From Candidatus Levyibacteriota bacterium (GTDB taxonomy: Bacteria > Patescibacteriota > Microgenomatia > Levybacterales > UBA12049): a DNA stretch of 12,027 bases. Positions 11,967 through 12,027 of the stretch are shown one piece after another (the first letter of the stretch is position 1; each line of letters opens with the position of its first letter). A model generated the notes under the pieces. That model made no database searches, had not been told where the DNA came from, and saw nothing but the letters and a program-made list of their open reading frames with translations. Location: the NCBI GenBank assembly GCA_016204425.1, contig JACQKR010000057.1, positions 1 to 12,027 of the forward strand, in the 5' to 3' direction. The translations under genes and the position numbers were made by a program.

Positions 11967-12027
11967 GCAAACTGAGAAGTTGCTTTTGGGCAGCAGTTCA
12001 TAAATATTTTTGAACAATAAAAACAAC

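Larger units (their letters stand above)
11627..12027. other. 400-base structured intergenic region without a gene
   Basis: No convincing coding region. From left to right it holds the TasA-like ribosome-binding site (GGGGTGA on the - strand, 11634-11640), overlapping hairpins (11641-11672), a nested palindrome (11680-11711), a GC-rich GGGGCAAGCCCC segment (11724-11735), the inverted heptamer arrays (11752-11821), a weak promoter candidate (11840-11870) and a strong hairpin (11928-11966). Nothing is recognised from 11967 to the right edge. Short frames here merely translate the repeats. Confidence 0.7.

Noticed and set aside
11757..11975. + strand open frame across the heptamer arrays and terminal hairpin
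   Set aside because: It only translates repeat and hairpin sequence, with no ribosome-binding site or recognisable protein.
11909..12027. - strand frame open to the right edge, possible end of another gene
   Set aside because: It runs through a strong terminator hairpin, and a second frame is also open across it. The residues after the hairpin look like translated repeat, so coding is unlikely.

Overview
The window looks like chromosome of a Patescibacteria/CPR bacterium, probably of the Microgenomates type. This is inferred from gene content, not from a marker gene: GT-C membrane glycosyltransferases, a small sortase with an LAxTG-type substrate, TasA-like proteins with a SipW-like signal peptidase, a lamin-tail protein with a Pro/Thr linker, and a 23S-IVS-type four-helix-bundle gene in degenerate heptamer repeats. 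TGA is used as a normal stop, which argues against the recoded Gracilibacteria and Absconditabacteria. No rRNA, tRNA, CRISPR array or canonical transposase was seen.

Left block, + strand, 1-6673. After the 3' end of a truncated gene come four tightly packed genes: a GT2 glycosyltransferase, two polytopic GT-C-like enzymes, and a secreted GH-A-like glycosidase homologue. Gaps are 1-2 bases or an ATGA overlap, so this is probably a surface-glycan or protein-glycosylation operon. A strong promoter then drives a two-gene unit: a secreted protein ending in LASTG plus a membrane segment, and the sortase that most likely anchors it.

Right block, - strand, 6738-11626, read right to left. A TasA/camelysin-like protein carrying an EF-hand-like loop is followed by a SipW-type signal peptidase I with a Ser/His active site. 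Next are a lamin-tail-domain protein with a SipW-type leader and a TasA-like domain fused to 16 RTX nonapeptides. I read this as an export module for an extracellular fibre or matrix, probably calcium-binding. Further left are a four-helix-bundle gene flanked by inverted 7-base repeat arrays and two related secreted N/G/S/T-rich proteins, one behind a consensus promoter that predicts an almost leaderless GTG-start mRNA.

The intergenic DNA is unusually structured. It holds two TGTCAT...ATGACA hairpin elements and a related variant, and 7-base arrays at three loci. One of those loci has the inverted arrays back to back with no gene between them. There are also several strong hairpins. The most interesting pattern is the comparison of the gene-bearing cassette (8012-8473) with its gene-less counterpart (11752-11821), which suggests a small, possibly mobile or RNA-structured element family.
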